Shown here piece by piece: positions 53,085-62,185 of a DNA stretch of 64,000 nt. A program made the translations under genes and the position numbers. How positions within the stretch are numbered: position 1 is the first letter of the stretch; every line of letters begins with the position of its first letter. Source of the stretch: Buttiauxella noackiae ATCC 51607 (lineage in GTDB: Bacteria > Pseudomonadota > Gammaproteobacteria > Enterobacterales > Enterobacteriaceae); NCBI RefSeq assembly GCF_001654865.1, contig NZ_LXEO01000068.1, forward strand, positions 84,515 through 148,514. The letters are read 5' to 3'. Under the pieces are notes generated by a model. The model did no database searches. It was not told the DNA's origin and saw only the letters and a list, made by a program, of their open reading frames with translations.

Positions 53085-53474
53085 ATGCTGGGTTTAAAGC
53101 AAGTTCACCACATCGCTATCATTGCGTCGGATTACCCAACCAGTAAGCATTTTTACTGCGATATTCTTGGCTTTACTCTGCAAGCGGAAGCGTACCGTGA
53201 AGAGAGAGATTCATGGAAAGGGGATTTGGCGTTGAATGGGCAATATGTCATCGAGCTGTTCTCATTTCCATTTCCGCCTGCAAGGCCGAGTCGCCCTGAA
53301 GCTTGTGGCTTGCGCCATCTGGCATTTAGCGTTGACGATATCGACAACGCGATTGTTCATCTTGAGGAGCATGGCGTGAAGTGTGAGCCGGTTCGTATCG
53401 ATCCTTTCACCGACAAGCGTTTTACTTTCTTTAATGACCCTGATGGTTTACCGCTTGAGCTTTATCAGCAGTAA
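53085..53474 (+). CDS. yaeR: VOC-superfamily (glyoxalase-like) protein YaeR
   Basis: A 129-aa protein of the vicinal oxygen chelate fold, same length as E. coli YaeR. Two beta-alpha-beta-beta-beta units are recognisable (HHIAIIASDYPTSKHFYCDILGF and LRHLAFSVDDID), with His and Glu residues in positions that bind metal in this superfamily (LELYQ at the C-terminus). The substrate is unknown. AAAGGAGC precedes the ATG; 56 bases after ldcC. Confidence 0.88.
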   Translation: MLGLKQVHHIAIIASDYPTSKHFYCDILGFTLQAEAYREERDSWKGDLALNGQYVIELFSFPFPPARPSRPEACGLRHLAFSVDDIDNAIVHLEEHGVKCEPVRIDPFTDKRFTFFNDPDGLPLELYQQ

Positions 53475-53492
53475 CGCTTGCCTGATATGTCG

Positions 53493-53515
53493 TTGCCCAG
53501 TAACGTGCTGGGCAA
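53493..53515 (+). terminator. Weak terminator-like hairpin between yaeR and tilS
   Basis: An eight-base-pair stem (TTGCCCAG/CTGGGCAA, seven-base loop) is followed by ATCCTTATTT, which has no clean T run. It lies 19 bases after the yaeR stop and 22 before the tilS ATG. Confidence 0.5.
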
Positions 53516-53537
53516 ATCCTTATTTAAACTACTGACT

Positions 53538-54848
53538 ATGCAACTTCGTCCTCTATTCACATTACTGCAGCCGCACCCAAATTTGCTGGTGGCGTTTAGT
53601 GGTGGGCTGGATTCCACGGTATTGCTTCATCAGTTGGTTACGCTTCGTGATACACAGGCTGCGAATTTTCATATTCGCGCAATGCATATTCACCATGGGC
53701 TAAGTCCTTTTGCCGATGAATGGGCGGAGCATTGCCGGAAAATTTGCGAGCAATGGAACGTTCCGTTTGAAGTAAAACGAGTGCAGCTGGTTGATGATGG
53801 ATTTGGGATTGAAGCCCATGCGCGAGCAGCACGTTATCAAGCGCTGGCCGAAACCATACAGTCAAACGAAGTTTTACTGACTGCGCAGCATCTTGATGAT
53901 CAATGCGAAACGTTTTTGCTGGCCTTAAAGCGGGGAAGTGGTCCTGCAGGATTGGCCGCTATGCCAGAGCGTTTGCCGTTTGGTGAGACAGAATTAATTC
54001 GACCGTTGCTGGGGAAAACACGCAAAGATCTTGAAGCCTGGGCGAGTGAGTACCAATTAACATGGATAGAAGACGAAAGTAATCAGGATGATAGCTACGA
54101 CCGTAATTTCTTGCGTCTGCATGTATTGCCTGAAATCCAGCAGCGTTGGCCTCATTTCCCGCAAAGCGTTGCGCGCAGCGCTGAGTTATGTGGAGAACAA
54201 GAGCAGTTACTTGATGAGTTGCTTGCCGAACAACTAGAGGCGCTGATTCAGGACGATGGCTCATTACTTATTGAGCCTCTAAAGATGCTCAGTGATATCC
54301 GCCGTGCGGCATTGTTACGCCGCTGGTTTGCCCGCCAAAAAGCCGCTATGCCTTCGCGAGCAGCGCTGGCACACCTGTGGGATGAGGTTGCCACCAGCCG
54401 TGAAGATGCCAACCCCCGTTTGAAATTTGGCAACTTTGAAGTTCGCCGTTATCAGGGGGCATTGTATTGGTTGCCGTTGATGAATGGAGTAGATGATGAG
54501 ATCATTTCTTGGTCTGTACCTTTTGCCCCATTAACGTTGCCAGATGGTCTGGGAACGTTGCAATGCGCGACTGGCGGGCAGGAAATTCGGGCCCCTCGTA
54601 TTGACGAACCCGTTACCATCCGTTTTAAGGCTTCCGGGCAGTTCCATATTGTAGGGCGCGAGCGTGGTCGGAGTTTGAAAAAAATCTGGCAAGAATTGGG
54701 TATTCCGCCATGGCAACGTGCGCGAACACCGCTGTTATATTATGGCGAACAACTGATTGCAGCTCTGGGCGTTTTTGTTACCCAGGATGGGAAAGCAACG
54801 GAACAATCATGCTGGCGTGTCGACTGGCAAAAGGAGAATCAGCAATGA
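53538..54848 (+). CDS. tilS: tRNA(Ile)-lysidine synthase
   Basis: TilS changes cytidine 34 of tRNA(Ile2) to lysidine so that it reads AUA; it is essential. The N-type ATP pyrophosphatase motif SGGLDST is near residue 24, with HHG and the following TilS motifs, then the C-terminal domains that bind the tRNA acceptor stem. I chose the ATG at 53538 (MQLRPLF), which gives 436 aa against 432 in E. coli and puts SGG at the usual distance; in-frame starts at 53478 and 53487 overlap the hairpin. Its stop overlaps the cytochrome gene start by four bases. Confidence 0.94.
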   Translation: MQLRPLFTLLQPHPNLLVAFSGGLDSTVLLHQLVTLRDTQAANFHIRAMHIHHGLSPFADEWAEHCRKICEQWNVPFEVKRVQLVDDGFGIEAHARAARYQALAETIQSNEVLLTAQHLDDQCETFLLALKRGSGPAGLAAMPERLPFGETELIRPLLGKTRKDLEAWASEYQLTWIEDESNQDDSYDRNFLRLHVLPEIQQRWPHFPQSVARSAELCGEQEQLLDELLAEQLEALIQDDGSLLIEPLKMLSDIRRAALLRRWFARQKAAMPSRAALAHLWDEVATSREDANPRLKFGNFEVRRYQGALYWLPLMNGVDDEIISWSVPFAPLTLPDGLGTLQCATGGQEIRAPRIDEPVTIRFKASGQFHIVGRERGRSLKKIWQELGIPPWQRARTPLLYYGEQLIAALGVFVTQDGKATEQSCWRVDWQKENQQ

Positions 54849-55156
54849 AGAGAATGATTATTTTGGCGGGTCTTATTTTGTGTGCCCAGCCGGTAATGGC
54901 AAAAGGAGATGCGCAAGCTGGTGAGCAAAAAGCAATGATGTGTGTTGCCTGTCATGGTGCAACGGGGAAAGTTTCTGTACCCATGTACCCAAACCTGGCA
55001 GGACAAAACGAGGCATATCTTGAGCATTCGTTGAAGGCATATAAAAAGGGCGAGCGTAGCGGTGGGCAAGCTGAAGTGATGAAAGCGTACGTTAGCGGTT
55101 TGTCTGATGAGGACATCAGCAATCTGGCGGCTTATTACGCTTCAATGAAGCCATAA
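54845..55156 (+). CDS. Small periplasmic c-type cytochrome (c4/c553-like)
   Basis: A 103-aa protein with a Sec signal peptide (cleavage near PVMA/KG, residue 19), one haem-binding motif CVACH at residues 33–37, and Met79 placed as the likely sixth iron ligand before [15 protein letters not shown], a class I cytochrome c pattern. It should be a monohaem electron carrier in the periplasm, matured by a Ccm system encoded elsewhere. E. coli K-12 has no such gene at this site. The ATG overlaps the tilS stop (ATGA), with AAGGAG in the tilS 3' end, so it is probably cotranslated with tilS. Its electron donor and acceptor are unknown. Confidence 0.88.
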   Translation: MKRMIILAGLILCAQPVMAKGDAQAGEQKAMMCVACHGATGKVSVPMYPNLAGQNEAYLEHSLKAYKKGERSGGQAEVMKAYVSGLSDEDISNLAAYYASMKP

Positions 55157-55180
55157 AAAAGGGCAGCCCTGGGCTGCCCA
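55154..55180 (-). terminator. Intrinsic terminator of yaeP-rof
   Basis: An eight-base-pair stem (GGGCAGCC/GGCTGCCC, three-base loop at 55161–55179) reads into six T on the minus strand, about 23 bases after the rof stop. It overlaps the end of the cytochrome gene on the other strand. Confidence 0.85.
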
Positions 55181-55201
55181 CGCATGCGGATACTTTGCGT
55201 A

Positions 55202-55462
55202 TCAGGATTCGCTAACTACGACAGTACCAATTTCAGGATGGCTGAAGCTGGTAATTTTATCGAGACGAACTTCGCGAGTGGCTCCGGCATCATCGAGAAT
55301 CAAATATTCGATGTTTTTACGAGACACCAGGTCACTGGCTTTCGCCTTGAAAACTTCTCCGCTCTTTAGCTCCAGCGTCAATAATAAGTGATGCTGGCAG
55401 GCGAGCTCGAGATTGTCATAGTCATCACAATTGATGGGTTGATAGGCATCATTCATTGACAT
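55202..55462 (-). CDS. rof: Rho-binding antiterminator Rof
   Basis: Rof (YaeO) binds the transcription terminator Rho and blocks its RNA binding. 86 aa, as in E. coli, almost identical, with the acidic patch near [16 protein letters not shown] that contacts Rho. Its start lies inside the end of yaeP (14-base overlap), so the two are translated from one message. It ends at a strong terminator. Confidence 0.95.
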   Translation of the reverse strand: MSMNDAYQPINCDDYDNLELACQHHLLLTLELKSGEVFKAKASDLVSRKNIEYLILDDAGATREVRLDKITSFSHPEIGTVVVSES

Positions 55463-55649
55463 AATCGCTCACCAGTAAGTTCGCGGCAGCATACGCCGCC
55501 TGTTCCCTAATAGATTCTGGTTGTGCTTCGTTGGAAGCCACTTCGTTCAGCACCTTCAAAACGCAACCTAGTGCATCGGGAATGTAACCCAAATCTCCGC
55601 TGGCTATTTCCGCATAGCGCCGCCGTACTAATTCACAATACTTTTCCAC
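55449..55649 (-). CDS. yaeP: UPF0253 family protein YaeP, function unknown
   Basis: A 66-aa protein matching E. coli YaeP over its whole length ([15 protein letters not shown] … [10 protein letters not shown]). It is predicted helical and soluble. Its ribosome site (AAAGGAGGG) is strong. It overlaps rof by 14 bases in another frame, which suggests that yaeP translation feeds rof. No function can be read from the sequence. Confidence 0.9.
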   Translation of the reverse strand: MEKYCELVRRRYAEIASGDLGYIPDALGCVLKVLNEVASNEAQPESIREQAAYAAANLLVSDYVNE

Positions 55650-55855
55650 ATGCCCTCCTTTCAGAGTCCCGACCTCAGACTTAATCGTGGGATGCCAGTT
55701 TAAGCCTACGAAGATAAACTCTGTTTAGCAAGGTGACTATACCACAGGGATGAAACCGATATCAGCAGCGTAACCCTCTACTTGAATGAATACATAACAG
55801 CGTTTTAGCGAGGTTTTGGTTACAATGAGCGCCTAATTGAGTTCGGAGAAGTGTG

Positions 55856-56398
55856 ATGGCGTTAAAAGCGACAATCTATAAAGCGATGGTGAATGTTGCC
55901 GATCTCGATCGCAATCAATTCCTGGATAGCAACCTGACGCTTGCGCGCCATCCTTCGGAAACGCAAGAACGTATGATGCTTCGCCTGCTGGCGTGGATTA
56001 AATACGCCAACGAGCGTCTGCAATTTAGCCGTGGTTTAAGTGCTGAAGACGAGCCAGAAATCTGGCAGCGTAACGATCATATGGGCATTGACCTGTGGGT
56101 TGAACTGGGTCTGCCAGATGAAAAACGCCTGAAAAAAGCTTGCAGCCAGTCTGCGGAAGTGGCGCTGTTTACCTATAACAGCCGTGCCGCTGAAGTTTGG
56201 TGGCAGCAGCATCAGAACAAACTCAAGCAATATCAAAACTTGTCTATCTGGTATCTGGATGATGAGCAATTGGCAAAGTTGTGTGAGTTTGGTACCCGTT
56301 CGATGAACTTACAGGCCACCATTCAGGACGGTGCGATCTGGTTATCTGATGCTGAGAATAATCTCGAAATTCACTTTACGGCATGGCAGCATCATTGA
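55856..56398 (+). CDS. yaeQ: YaeQ family protein
   Basis: A 180-aa cytoplasmic protein close to E. coli YaeQ (181 aa). The family has a PD-(D/E)XK-like fold; E. coli YaeQ was studied as a suppressor of the loss of RfaH, and its true role is unclear. Conserved segments are [19 protein letters not shown] and the C-terminal [15 protein letters not shown] chose the ATG at 55856 over a GTG one codon upstream. Its stop overlaps the arfB start by one base. Confidence 0.92.
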   Translation: MALKATIYKAMVNVADLDRNQFLDSNLTLARHPSETQERMMLRLLAWIKYANERLQFSRGLSAEDEPEIWQRNDHMGIDLWVELGLPDEKRLKKACSQSAEVALFTYNSRAAEVWWQQHQNKLKQYQNLSIWYLDDEQLAKLCEFGTRSMNLQATIQDGAIWLSDAENNLEIHFTAWQHH

Positions 56399-56817
56399 TG
56401 ATTGTGGTGTCCCGGACGGTAACAATACCGGACAATGAAGTCACCATTACGGCTATCCGCGCGCAGGGAGCGGGTGGTCAGCATGTGAATAAAACCTCAA
56501 CGGCAATCCATTTGCGTTTTGACATTCGCGACTCAAGCCTGCCAGAGTATTATAAAGAGCGTTTGTTAGCGGTCAGCCACCATCTTATTACGCCGGATGG
56601 CGTGGTAGTGATAAAGGCGCAGGAGTACCGTAGTCAGGAAATGAATCGTGAAGCTGCCGTCGCAAGACTCATTTCATTGATTCAGGAATTAACCGTTGAG
56701 CAGAAAAGCAGACGAGCGACGCGGCCTACACGAGCCTCAAAAGAGCGCCGCCTCGCATCTAAATCGCAGAAATCAACGACGAAATCATTACGCGGGAAAG
56801 TCCGTCGCCCTGAATGA
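56398..56817 (+). CDS. arfB: Alternative ribosome-rescue factor B (peptidyl-tRNA hydrolase)
   Basis: ArfB (YaeJ) frees stalled ribosomes lacking a stop codon by hydrolysing peptidyl-tRNA. The catalytic GGQ is in [11 protein letters not shown]. The C-terminal tail is rich in Lys and Arg, as needed to probe the empty mRNA channel. 139 aa from the ATG at 56398 against 140 in E. coli. Coupled to yaeQ by a TGATG overlap; nlpE follows after 35 bases. Confidence 0.95.
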   Translation: MIVVSRTVTIPDNEVTITAIRAQGAGGQHVNKTSTAIHLRFDIRDSSLPEYYKERLLAVSHHLITPDGVVVIKAQEYRSQEMNREAAVARLISLIQELTVEQKSRRATRPTRASKERRLASKSQKSTTKSLRGKVRRPE

Positions 56818-56852
56818 CGAACGGCAAAGAAATTGACCAGCAGAAGGAAGAG

Positions 56853-57551
56853 ATGGTGAAAAAGATTCTATTGTCAGCAATTGCCGTGTGCAGCTTGTTT
56901 GCGCTTTTTGGCTGTAATAATCGGGCTGAAGTTCAAACCTTGCAACCGACGCAAGCCGCAGAGTTGCAGCCGATGCAACAAAGTTACCAGGGCGTTTTAC
57001 CCTGTGCAGATTGTTCTGGTATCGAAACTTCGCTATTTTTGGAAAAAGACGGTACCTGGGTGATGAATCAGCGTTATCAGGACGCGAAAGAACCGGCAGT
57101 ATTTGCTTCTTACGGTAGCTGGGCACGCACCGCGGATAAATTGGTTCTCACTGAACGTGACGGCGAAAAACTCTATTTCCGCCCGAAGGGTGATAACCTG
57201 GAGATGTTAGATAGGGCAGGTAACTCGATTGAGTCTCAGCTCAATTACACTCTGACGCCAAGTAAAGAAGCGTTACCTGCAACGCCAATGACCATGAAAG
57301 GTATGTATAAATACATGGCTGATGCGGCGATTTTCCAGGATTGCTCTACAGGGAAAACATTCGCTGTGGCCAGTAACGCAGAACTAGAACGTGGATACGC
57401 GGCTGCGCGGGGAGAGGATTATCAGCCCGTGTTGCTGGTGGTTGATGCTCACTTTACTTTGCAGGCTTCACCAGATAGCGGCGAGTTGAAGAAAACAGTT
57501 GTTGCGGACCGAGCAGCCAAATTTGAGCCAAAGAAAAGCTGCCACGATTGA
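56853..57551 (+). CDS. nlpE: Outer-membrane lipoprotein NlpE (CutF)
   Basis: NlpE activates the Cpx envelope stress system when it fails to reach the outer membrane or senses a surface, and was first linked to copper tolerance. It has a lipoprotein signal with lipobox LFGC, then CADC, the redox motif in the N-terminal domain, and a second domain with further cysteines near the C-terminus. 232 aa from the ATG at 56853 (MVKKIL), behind GGAAGAG; E. coli 236. It is followed by a two-way terminator; the yaeF gene that follows in E. coli is absent. Confidence 0.95.
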   Translation: MVKKILLSAIAVCSLFALFGCNNRAEVQTLQPTQAAELQPMQQSYQGVLPCADCSGIETSLFLEKDGTWVMNQRYQDAKEPAVFASYGSWARTADKLVLTERDGEKLYFRPKGDNLEMLDRAGNSIESQLNYTLTPSKEALPATPMTMKGMYKYMADAAIFQDCSTGKTFAVASNAELERGYAAARGEDYQPVLLVVDAHFTLQASPDSGELKKTVVADRAAKFEPKKSCHD

Positions 57552-57567
57552 TAAACAAATAGATATA

Positions 57568-57601
57568 AAAAAGCCCCGCTATTCACTTAGCGGGGCTTTT
57601 T
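57568..57601. terminator. Bidirectional terminator between nlpE and proS
   Basis: A stem of about thirteen pairs (AAAAGCCCCGCTA with its complement, loop of six) flanked by A and T runs, so it can end both convergent genes. Confidence 0.92.
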
Positions 57602-57616
57602 ACTTCATGCCTAGTC

Positions 57617-59335
57617 TTAGCGTTGAATCTGTGCCAGCAAGAAATCAATGATTTCGCCGGTTTTGATCATCTGCTTCTCACCTTCACGGCGGTTTTTGTA
57701 TTCAACTTCTTCGCTATCGAGGTTGCGATCGCCGATAACGACAGTGTGAGGAATACCAATCAGTTCCATATCTGCAAACATTACGCCAGGACGCTCTTTA
57801 CGGTCATCCATTAACACGTCGATGCCTTTGGCACGCAGTGTTGAGTACAGCTCTTCTGCCAGCTCTTTAACGCGGAAAGATTTGTGCATGTTCATTGGCA
57901 GAATCGCAACCTGGAATGGTGCAATCGCATCTGGCCAAACAATACCACGCTCGTCGTTGTTCTGTTCGATAGCAGCAGCAACTACGCGAGTCACACCGAT
58001 ACCGTAGCAACCCATGGTCAGAGTCTGGTTACGGCCATCTTCACCCTGAACAGAAGCTTTCATCGCTTCTGAATACTTGGTGCCGAGCTGGAAGATATGC
58101 CCCACTTCGATACCGCGTTTGATCAGCAAAGTACCTTTACCATCCGGGCTTGGATCGCCTTCAACTACGTTACGGATGTCGGCCACTTCTGGTAGTGCAA
58201 CATCACGTTCCCAGTTAATACCGACGAAGTGTTTACCGTCGATGTTAGCGCCAGCCGCGAAATCGCTCATTGCCGCAACGGAACGGTCAACAACAACAGG
58301 AATTGGCAGGTTGATTGGGCCAAGTGAACCTGGGCCTGCTTTAGCTACCGCACGAATTTCTTCTTCGGTCGCGAAAGTCAGTGGGCTGGCAACTTGTGGC
58401 AGTTTTTCTGCTTTAACTTCATTAAGTTCGTGATCGCCACGAACCAACAAAGCAACCAGCGGATAAGCGCTGCCTTCGGTGGCTTTGACCATCAAAGTCT
58501 TCACTGTTTTTTCAACTGGCAGATTGAACTGCTCAACCAGCTCAGCGATGGTTTTTGCGTTCGGCGTGTCGATCTGCGTCATTTCAACAGTCGGTGCCGC
58601 GCGGCCACCTGCTGGAGCGACAGCTTCAGCAAATTCAATATTCGCCGCGTAATCAGAATCGGTTGAGAAGATAACATCGTCTTCACCGCTCTGTGCCAGC
58701 ACCTGGAATTCATGAGATGCGCTGCCGCCGATGGAGCCGGTATCTGCTTCTACCGCGCGGAAATCCAGACCCATACGGCTGAAGATTTTGCTGTAAGCCT
58801 GATACATCGCATCGTAAGTTTCTTGCAAGGATTCCTGAGAGGTATGGAAAGAGTAGGCATCTTTCATCAGGAACTCACGGGAGCGCATTACACCGAAACG
58901 TGGGCGCACTTCGTCACGGAACTTCGTCTGGATCTGGAAGAAGTTCAGCGGCAGTTGTTTGTAAGAACTCAGTTCGTTACGAATCAGGTCAGTGATGACT
59001 TCTTCGTGAGTTGGGCCGAGAACAAATGGACGATCGCCACGATCAACAAAACGTAACAGCTCTGGACCGTATTGTTCCCAACGACCACTTTCCTGCCACA
59101 AATCTGCGGGCTGAACCACGGGCATGCACATCTCGATGGCACCGGCGTTGTTCATCTCTTCACGCACGATATTTTCGACTTTTTTCAGGACGCGCAGACC
59201 GGTCGGCAACCAGGTATACAAACCAGAAGCGAGTTTGCGGATCATCCCGGCGCGCAGCATCAGTTGGTGACTGATGACTTCGGCGTCGGCTGGTGTCTCC
59301 TTCAGTGTGGAGAGCAGATATTGGCTAGTACGCAT
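57617..59335 (-). CDS. proS: Prolyl-tRNA synthetase (bacterial type with editing domain)
   Basis: ProRS charges tRNA(Pro) and edits alanine. 572 aa from the ATG at 59335 ([10 protein letters not shown]), the E. coli length. Class II motifs are visible: motif 2 in the [21 protein letters not shown] region, and motif 3 GIGVTR with the following Arg. The YbaK-like editing insertion lies at about residues 225–405. Upstream in-frame ATG at 59392 adds a non-conserved leader. Confidence 0.97.
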   Translation of the reverse strand: MRTSQYLLSTLKETPADAEVISHQLMLRAGMIRKLASGLYTWLPTGLRVLKKVENIVREEMNNAGAIEMCMPVVQPADLWQESGRWEQYGPELLRFVDRGDRPFVLGPTHEEVITDLIRNELSSYKQLPLNFFQIQTKFRDEVRPRFGVMRSREFLMKDAYSFHTSQESLQETYDAMYQAYSKIFSRMGLDFRAVEADTGSIGGSASHEFQVLAQSGEDDVIFSTDSDYAANIEFAEAVAPAGGRAAPTVEMTQIDTPNAKTIAELVEQFNLPVEKTVKTLMVKATEGSAYPLVALLVRGDHELNEVKAEKLPQVASPLTFATEEEIRAVAKAGPGSLGPINLPIPVVVDRSVAAMSDFAAGANIDGKHFVGINWERDVALPEVADIRNVVEGDPSPDGKGTLLIKRGIEVGHIFQLGTKYSEAMKASVQGEDGRNQTLTMGCYGIGVTRVVAAAIEQNNDERGIVWPDAIAPFQVAILPMNMHKSFRVKELAEELYSTLRAKGIDVLMDDRKERPGVMFADMELIGIPHTVVIGDRNLDSEEVEYKNRREGEKQMIKTGEIIDFLLAQIQR

Positions 59336-59448
59336 GTTGTTACGGTTCCATTTGAACGGCAGATAACTGGCTACCTGAGTAGCCTGATGCAAAATAAGTG
59401 TTTTAGTTTACCAGTGTGGCAGGGATGTCAAAAGAGAAGGGCGATAAA

Positions 59449-60156
59449 TTAACGGGTCTCAATTGCAAACACTTCTGAACCTTGGTCGGTAACACGCCAG
59501 CGAACGTTAAAGTCCAGCAATAAAACGGCATAGGTTTTACCTGCATCTTCCGTTTTACGATAGGCCGGACGAGGATCTTGTGCGAGCACCTGGCGGATGA
59601 AACGCTCAATGTAAGGATAACGTTCATCCAGCACCGGTAATTGCTGCTGCACATCAGCAGTAAAATATACCGGCATATCGGCTGCAGGTGCGTTTTGTGC
59701 ATAACCCGCTATGGCTTCTGGCACGGCTTCCGCAAACGGCAAGTAGGGTTTGATATCAACGATGGGGGTGCCGTCGACCAAATCGAGACTGCCTAACTGC
59801 AAAATGACCTGATCTTTTTGGCAACGAATGCCTTTCAGTTCAACCAGCGACATACCTATGGGATTCGGGCGGAAGGTTGAACGAGTGGCAAAAACCCCCA
59901 TACGCGCATTCCCACCCAGACGCGGTGGGCGAACCGTAGGACGCCAGCCACCTTCCATTGTTTGGTGAAAGACAAATAGCAGCCATAAATGACTAAAACC
60001 TTCGAGGCCACGAACGGCATCCGCCACATTGTAGGGAGGTTGTAAATGCAATTCGCCGCCGCCATCAGTCACTAAACCTGGTTGGCGGGGGACGGCAAAC
60101 TTCTCTTTATAAGGAGAGCGGATAACGCCAATTTGCTCGAAACTAAATGCTGTCAT
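59449..60156 (-). CDS. trmO: tRNA (N6-threonylcarbamoyl-A37) methyltransferase TrmO
   Basis: TrmO (TsaA, YaeB) adds a methyl group to t6A37 to give m6t6A in threonine tRNAs that read ACY codons. 235 aa from the ATG at 60156, the E. coli length. It has the N-terminal beta-barrel fold of this separate SAM-dependent class, with RSPYKEKFAVPRQPG and GVFATRSTFRPNPIGMS. The start overlaps the rcsF stop in ATGA, so it is coupled to an unrelated envelope gene, as in E. coli. Confidence 0.95.
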   Translation of the reverse strand: MTAFSFEQIGVIRSPYKEKFAVPRQPGLVTDGGGELHLQPPYNVADAVRGLEGFSHLWLLFVFHQTMEGGWRPTVRPPRLGGNARMGVFATRSTFRPNPIGMSLVELKGIRCQKDQVILQLGSLDLVDGTPIVDIKPYLPFAEAVPEAIAGYAQNAPAADMPVYFTADVQQQLPVLDERYPYIERFIRQVLAQDPRPAYRKTEDAGKTYAVLLLDFNVRWRVTDQGSEVFAIETR

Positions 60157-60557
60157 TTTGCAGAAACGTTTAACGCCGAACCAACGCAAACAGCCTGACG
60201 GTAACATCCTGGCGTGCCGCTGGTGACATCACAGCTATGGAGTAAGACCGCATTTGCTTTCATTTTTGATGCGTTTACTTGTAAGCGTTTACGAGCTGTC
60301 GGGATATTCGGTGGTGAATCCTGATTGCTCACCTGGCACGAATCGCCACTGACTTCACCGAGATCGCGGAATGGTTTACCGACTAACTCTTCAGCATTGG
60401 TATAGATTCTTACTGGTGCTGGACGTGGAGCTTTAGGCTTAGCGGGGTCTGGTGCTGGCGCTGTTGCAGTGCTTTTAACAGGTTCAACAGGGGATCTGCT
60501 TAGCATCGTACAGCCGCTCAGCATGACTGCTAATAAACAGATCGGTAAAGCACGCAT
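60153..60557 (-). CDS. rcsF: Outer-membrane lipoprotein RcsF, Rcs stress sensor
   Basis: RcsF reports outer-membrane and peptidoglycan damage to the Rcs phosphorelay by way of IgaA; it threads through BamA-OmpA complexes. 134 aa as in E. coli. Lipobox MLSGC (Cys16), then a Pro/Ala/Lys-rich linker (about residues 20–50), then a domain with four cysteines that form two disulphides. Its stop overlaps the trmO start. Confidence 0.96.
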   Translation of the reverse strand: MRALPICLLAVMLSGCTMLSRSPVEPVKSTATAPAPDPAKPKAPRPAPVRIYTNAEELVGKPFRDLGEVSGDSCQVSNQDSPPNIPTARKRLQVNASKMKANAVLLHSCDVTSGTPGCYRQAVCVGSALNVSAK

Positions 60558-60616
60558 AATTTTTCCTCAATGAATGATAAAACGCGATTATTGAACCAAG
60601 CTCTCGTACAAATAAC

Positions 60617-60638
60617 AAGACGGGCATTAGCCCGTCTT
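60617..60638 (-). terminator. Intrinsic terminator of metNIQ
   Basis: A nine-base-pair stem (AAGACGGGC/GCCCGTCTT, loop of four) reads on the minus strand into GTTATTTG, about 35 bases after the metQ stop. Confidence 0.8.
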
Positions 60639-60671
60639 AGATTATTTACGCAAAAATAGAAGATTGGAAAC

Positions 60672-61487
60672 TTACCAGCCTTTTACTGCGCCGCCGTTGA
60701 AGACTTTGTTTGCTGCTTCATAAACTTCGTCAGACTGGTAAGCCTGAACGAATTTCTTCACGTTTTCAGCGTCTTTGTTATCTTCGCGTGAAACGATCAG
60801 GTTTACATATGGAGAGTCTTTATCTTCAACAAAGATACCGTCTTTTGCTGGAGTCAGGCCGATCTGGCTTGCGTAGGTGGTGTTGATAACCGCCAGGGCA
60901 ATCTGGGCATCGTCCAGAGAACGTGGCAGTTGTGGCGCTTCCAGTTCTACCAGCTTCAGGTTTTTAGGATTCTCAGTCACATCCAGAACTGTTGGCAGCA
61001 GGCCAACACCATCTTTCAGTTTGATCAGACCTTGTTTCTGCAGCAGCAACAGGGAACGACCAAGGTTAGTTGGGTCGTTTGGCAGAGCAATCTGTGCGCC
61101 AGTTTGCAGCTCATCCAATGATTTGATTTTTTTGGAGTAGCCTGCAATTGGATACACGAATGTGTTACCTACAGAAACCAGTTTGTAACCACGGTCTTTG
61201 ATCTGCTGATCCAGGTATGGTTTGTGCTGGAAGGCGTTAGCATCGATATCGCCTTTGCTCAGCGCTTCGTTAGGCAGAACGTAGTCGTTAAAGGTCACCA
61301 GCTCAACATCCAGGCCATATTTCTCTTTTGCGACTTTCTGCGCAACTTCGGCAACCTGCTGTTCAGCACCAACGATGACGCCAACTTTAATATGGTTTGG
61401 ATCTTTCTCGTCCTGACCGCAACCCACAAGTGCCAGAGAACCAATCAGAGCACCAACTGCTGCAAAGGTTTTTAATTTAAAAGACAT
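60672..61487 (-). CDS. metQ: D/L-methionine ABC transporter substrate-binding lipoprotein MetQ
   Basis: MetQ captures methionine in the periplasm for MetNI. 271 aa as in E. coli. It has a lipoprotein signal with lipobox LVGC (Cys23) and the NlpA-family fold (KVGVIVGAEQQVAEVAQKVAKEK). Third gene of the metN-metI-metQ operon, 44 bases after metI, ended by a terminator. Confidence 0.96.
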   Translation of the reverse strand: MSFKLKTFAAVGALIGSLALVGCGQDEKDPNHIKVGVIVGAEQQVAEVAQKVAKEKYGLDVELVTFNDYVLPNEALSKGDIDANAFQHKPYLDQQIKDRGYKLVSVGNTFVYPIAGYSKKIKSLDELQTGAQIALPNDPTNLGRSLLLLQKQGLIKLKDGVGLLPTVLDVTENPKNLKLVELEAPQLPRSLDDAQIALAVINTTYASQIGLTPAKDGIFVEDKDSPYVNLIVSREDNKDAENVKKFVQAYQSDEVYEAANKVFNGGAVKGW

Positions 61488-61531
61488 ATCCCTTCCTTAC
61501 TATGTGTAAAAATGATGTTGTGTTGAATGTA

Positions 61532-62185
61532 TTATTTGTGAGTCACTGCCCGGACGATACGATCGCCTGAGAATTGAATTAAATACACTAATACCACCAA
61601 TAACACTAATACCGTATTCATCACGGTAGCGTTATATCCGATATAACCATACTGATAACCAATCTGACCTAAACCGCCGGCACCAACGGCACCGCCCATA
61701 GCAGAATAGCCAACCAGGGTAATCAGTGTGATGGTTGCAGCATTGACCAGACCCGGTAGTGCTTCTGGCAGTAGAACTTTGCGAATAATCTGCATGGGTG
61801 TTGCGCCCATTGCACGAGAAGCTTCAATCAGGCCCGATGGGATTTCCAGCAGGGCGTTTTCCACCATACGCGCAATAAATGGTGCCGCACCTACGGTTAG
61901 TGGAACGATAGCGGCTTGCAGACCAATAGACGTTCCGACAATGGCTCGGGTAAATGGAATCATCCAAACCAGCAATATAATGAACGGAATAGAACGGAAG
62001 ATATTTACCAACGCCGACAGGCTGTTATAAACCTTCGTGTTAGCGCTGATCTGCCCAGGCCTGGTAATATAGAGCAATACGCCGACAGGCAAGCCGAGTA
62101 CAAAGCCAAAGAAGCCAGACACAAACGTCATCGCCAGCGTTTCATACACGCCTTTTAAAAGTAACCACATCATTGGCTCAGACAT
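61532..62185 (-). CDS. metI: D/L-methionine ABC transporter permease MetI
   Basis: Inner-membrane channel subunit that works with MetN. 217 aa as in E. coli, with about five hydrophobic segments and the EAA loop that docks the ATPase ([22 protein letters not shown]). The start overlaps the end of metN by eight bases, which suggests coupled translation. Confidence 0.96.
   Translation of the reverse strand: MSEPMMWLLLKGVYETLAMTFVSGFFGFVLGLPVGVLLYITRPGQISANTKVYNSLSALVNIFRSIPFIILLVWMIPFTRAIVGTSIGLQAAIVPLTVGAAPFIARMVENALLEIPSGLIEASRAMGATPMQIIRKVLLPEALPGLVNAATITLITLVGYSAMGGAVGAGGLGQIGYQYGYIGYNATVMNTVLVLLVVLVYLIQFSGDRIVRAVTHK

Noticed and set aside
53478..53537. A longer N-terminus for tilS starting at TTG 53478 or ATG 53487
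   Set aside because: The extra residues are not conserved, the region forms a hairpin and lies only three bases after yaeR; the ATG at 53538 fits the family.
54710..54844. A longer N-terminus for the cytochrome c gene
   Set aside because: The added 45 residues overlap tilS, have no signal features and would bury the signal peptide that begins at 54845.
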